Source of the DNA: Dyella_B acidisoli
GTDB lineage: Bacteria > Pseudomonadota > Gammaproteobacteria > Xanthomonadales > Rhodanobacteraceae
DNA: 64,000 nucleotides
Assembly: GCF_049532895.1 (NCBI RefSeq)
Contig: NZ_CP064031.1
Span: forward strand, 2,418,001-2,482,000
Reading direction: 5' to 3'
Shown here: positions 61,848 to 64,000 of the stretch, piece by piece
How the letters are laid out: each line of letters begins with the position of its first letter
Position numbering within the stretch: the first letter of the stretch is position 1
Program-made: the position numbers and the translations under genes
Notes under the pieces: generated by a model
Seen by the model: the letters and a program-made list of their open reading frames with translations, nothing else
Told to the model about the DNA's origin: nothing
Database searches by the model: none

Positions 61848-64000
61848 ATGACGAAACTGGACGAAACTTCTTATCCTTACCTCAACCCGCAACCCTCAGA
61901 CGCCGAAATCCAGAATCACTACACTGCCTCCCCGGACGAATGGTCGTTCGTTCGGGAAGTAGCTCAAACGGCAGACGGACAGCTGGCCGCTTTATTCCAT
62001 CTGAAACTCCATCAGCGGCTAGGTCGATTCATCGACCTGGTAACCGTACCGAACCTTATCCTGCAAAAAATCGCAGCGTCGGTCGGGGTGAACCGCATTC
62101 CAACGGTCACGGCGTTGCAGCAATACGATGCCTCATCGACCGGCCGCCGTCATTTGACTCGGATTCGCGACTACTGCGGCGTGCGGCCCTACGATGCCAA
62201 CGTAACAACCTGGCTGACGACTGTGGCCGAGAAAGCCGCAGAATTGAAGAGCCGACTTCCCGACATCATCAACGTGCTGCTCGAGGAACTTGTTCACCAC
62301 CGCTACGACCTACCTTCCTTCGATGCGCTGGATCGCATAGCCGCCACAGCACGCGAGACCGTCCATGAAAGGTACTATCAGAATGTCGAGGGCCAGCTCA
62401 CCTCCGAGCTGAAAGAGACGATCGATAGTTTATTGGAAACGCACAACAGCCCGACTACCGGCTGGAACTCATTGAAACGCGAATCGCGTAAACCCACCAA
62501 CAAGGAAGTACGGCAATATCTACAGCATGTGGTACGCCTGCGCGAACTCTCAGCGCACATGCCGAAATTGTCGCTTCCCGTACCCAAGTATAAGTACTTC
62601 TGTGACTTGGCGGCCAGCTTGGATGCTAGTGAGCTGCGCCAACAAAAGGCGAGCAAGCGCTATACGCTTGCGGTCATCTATATTCGTTCGCGGTATGCAG
62701 GCACGCTCGACGATGCGGGCGAAATCTTCGTCAAATTAATGCGCGCGCTTGAGAATAATGCCACAGCGCAATTGATCGAACATCAGCTTGAGCATACGGA
62801 GCGGGCCGAGCGCCTAATTCTTCAGCTCAAAGATGTATTGGAAGCCTTCGTCCGTGACGGCTCCATCAAAACGCGCATTGAGGCTATCGAACACTGCCTT
62901 ACTGAGCAACCCGACGAGCTTATCACTCAGTGCACTGAGCATCTGGCTTATGCGGGCAAGAACTATCTGCCTTTTCTCTTGCGTCCTTACGCAGTCCAGC
63001 GCCCAATCCTCATGAATTGCCTGGACATCATGAACCTCAAGAGTGCGAGTGACGATAAGGTCATGGAGCACATGATCGAGGCACTGAAGCGCTGTCGCTC
63101 CTCGAAAGGTGTACTTCTGAGTGCGGAGGCGCTGGGCATTGATCTGTCCTGCGACCTTGACTGGTTGAAGCCTCATTGGCGCAAACATGTCCTGGTCCAG
63201 TCAAAGGAGGGCGCAACCTCATTTCAGATCCATCGTAAGTATTTTGAACTCGCTGTCTTTACTCAGCTCAAGGAAGAAATCACGACGGGTGATGTATTCA
63301 TTCCGGGTGGCGAGACCTACGATGATTTTCGTGAGCAGCTCGTCGACGACACGACACTGGACCAGGAACTGGTTGAATTTGTGGAAATATCCGGCCTGCC
63401 GGCCACGGGCAAGGAGTTTGTCCGTATGCTCAAGGCTGAAATGCTTACCGTGAGCGAACGCGTCGACAGAAGTTTTCCAGATAACTCGGAGGCACGCATT
63501 GTCGATGGCATGATCGTACTGAGTAAGCTCAAAAGGACGCCTTTGGCGGATGCTATCAAGCGGCTGGATCTTGAGATCAGCGCCAGAATGGATCCAACGA
63601 CGATCGTGGACGTCCTCGTGGAGGTCACCAAATGGCTTGGCGTTGAGAGACATTTCAAGCGACTAGCTGGCACCGAAGGACGAATCGACGATTTGCTTCG
63701 ACGGGTGGTATTGACGTTGTTTTGTTATGGATGCAACGTTGGCCCAACGGATCTCGCTCGCTGCGTCAAAGATCTTTCTCGCAAACAGGCTGCATGGCTG
63801 AACCTGAAATACGTCAATGAGGAAACGTTGCTGCGAGTAATCAATGATGTGATCAATGCGTACAACCAGCTGGATTTACCCATGTATTGGGGATCTGGCT
63901 TGTCAGCTTCCGGCGATGGTAAGAAATGGACCATGCGCGAAAACACCATTATGAGCGAATATCACCTCCGTTATGGTGGCTATGGCGGTATCGGCTATTA
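61848..64000 (+). CDS. tnpA: Tn3-family transposase TnpA (second), 3' end outside window
   Basis: Open from ATG 61848 to the edge (717 codons). AGGA lies 11 nt upstream and the recombinase stop 18 bp upstream. The N-terminal region has FHLKLHQRLGRFIDLVTVPN, the middle TRIRDYCGVRPYDANVTTWL, and the visible catalytic start includes LTLFCYGCNVGPTDLARCVK then LDLPMYWGSGLSASGDGKKW, the first conserved block before the catalytic Asp region. It is of a different subgroup from the first transposase. The Glu-containing end is not seen. Confidence 0.85.
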   Translation, partial: MTKLDETSYPYLNPQPSDAEIQNHYTASPDEWSFVREVAQTADGQLAALFHLKLHQRLGRFIDLVTVPNLILQKIAASVGVNRIPTVTALQQYDASSTGRRHLTRIRDYCGVRPYDANVTTWLTTVAEKAAELKSRLPDIINVLLEELVHHRYDLPSFDALDRIAATARETVHERYYQNVEGQLTSELKETIDSLLETHNSPTTGWNSLKRESRKPTNKEVRQYLQHVVRLRELSAHMPKLSLPVPKYKYFCDLAASLDASELRQQKASKRYTLAVIYIRSRYAGTLDDAGEIFVKLMRALENNATAQLIEHQLEHTERAERLILQLKDVLEAFVRDGSIKTRIEAIEHCLTEQPDELITQCTEHLAYAGKNYLPFLLRPYAVQRPILMNCLDIMNLKSASDDKVMEHMIEALKRCRSSKGVLLSAEALGIDLSCDLDWLKPHWRKHVLVQSKEGATSFQIHRKYFELAVFTQLKEEITTGDVFIPGGETYDDFREQLVDDTTLDQELVEFVEISGLPATGKEFVRMLKAEMLTVSERVDRSFPDNSEARIVDGMIVLSKLKRTPLADAIKRLDLEISARMDPTTIVDVLVEVTKWLGVERHFKRLAGTEGRIDDLLRRVVLTLFCYGCNVGPTDLARCVKDLSRKQAAWLNLKYVNEETLLRVINDVINAYNQLDLPMYWGSGLSASGDGKKWTMRENTIMSEYHLRYGGYGGIGY

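Larger units (their letters stand above)
56229..64000 (+). mobile_element. Tn3-family transposon block (two transposases, one tyrosine recombinase), right end outside window
   Basis: Contains two different Tn3-type transposases (56634 and 61848), a tyrosine recombinase (60519), a passenger gene (59650) and two ~95-bp direct repeats. It reads as one Tn3-like element next to, or nested in, another. I could not find terminal inverted repeats inside the window, so the outer limits are unknown. Confidence 0.75.

Overview
The window reads as a Gram-negative, plant- or soil-associated gammaproteobacterium, most likely Xanthomonadales and perhaps the Rhodanobacteraceae/Dyella side. The reasons are several large TonB-dependent receptors, secreted pectin-degrading enzymes, an autotransporter, hopanoid gene hpnH, LysR-controlled redox operons and Tn3-family transposons. 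The genus is inferred from gene content only; there is no rRNA, tRNA or CRISPR array in the window.

Region 1 (1-15 kb). The left edge holds the 5' part of a leftward autotransporter with passenger repeats, followed by a decayed oxidoreductase gene. Next comes a clan GH-J (GH32/GH68-like) glycosidase, divergent from a TonB-dependent receptor. Then there is a tightly overlapped rightward operon: DUF1868 2H phosphoesterase, ugpB-ugpA-ugpE-ugpC-like importer, and inositol-monophosphatase-family phosphatase. A ROK regulator follows.

Region 2 (15-25 kb). A secreted three-part protein (glycerophosphodiester phosphodiesterase + pectin methylesterase + two FN3 domains) is followed by a TonB-receptor fragment, a GH20 hexosaminidase, a retropepsin-like protein, a CMD-family protein, a decayed SDR and a fungal-type pectin lyase. 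Regions 1 and 2 together suggest attack on plant cell-wall pectin coupled to uptake and dephosphorylation of (sugar) phosphodiesters.

Region 3 (25-38.6 kb). This is an eroded accessory stretch of small redox and regulatory genes (TetR, GST, MBL hydrolase, MDR, LysR, NTF2-like, DUF2255, hpnH, a Tat-exported protein). It contains several gene fragments and an apparently orphan Xre/MbcA/ParS antitoxin. Two copies of a ~165-bp promoter/leader element lie here; a third drives the flavodoxin operon at 50.8 kb.

Region 4 (38.6-56 kb). Two TonB receptors in opposite orientation bracket about 16 kb. They share promoter, poly-G ribosome-binding site and N-terminal domain but have different receptor bodies. 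Between them lie two LysR regulators, a RES-domain toxin with an overlapping non-Xre partner, a serine carboxypeptidase (S10) and a six-gene leftward redox/detoxification operon.

Region 5 (56-64 kb). Two different Tn3-family transposase genes, a tyrosine recombinase and a pair of ~95-bp direct repeats form a mobile block next to a sulfotransferase fragment. The second transposase runs off the right edge.
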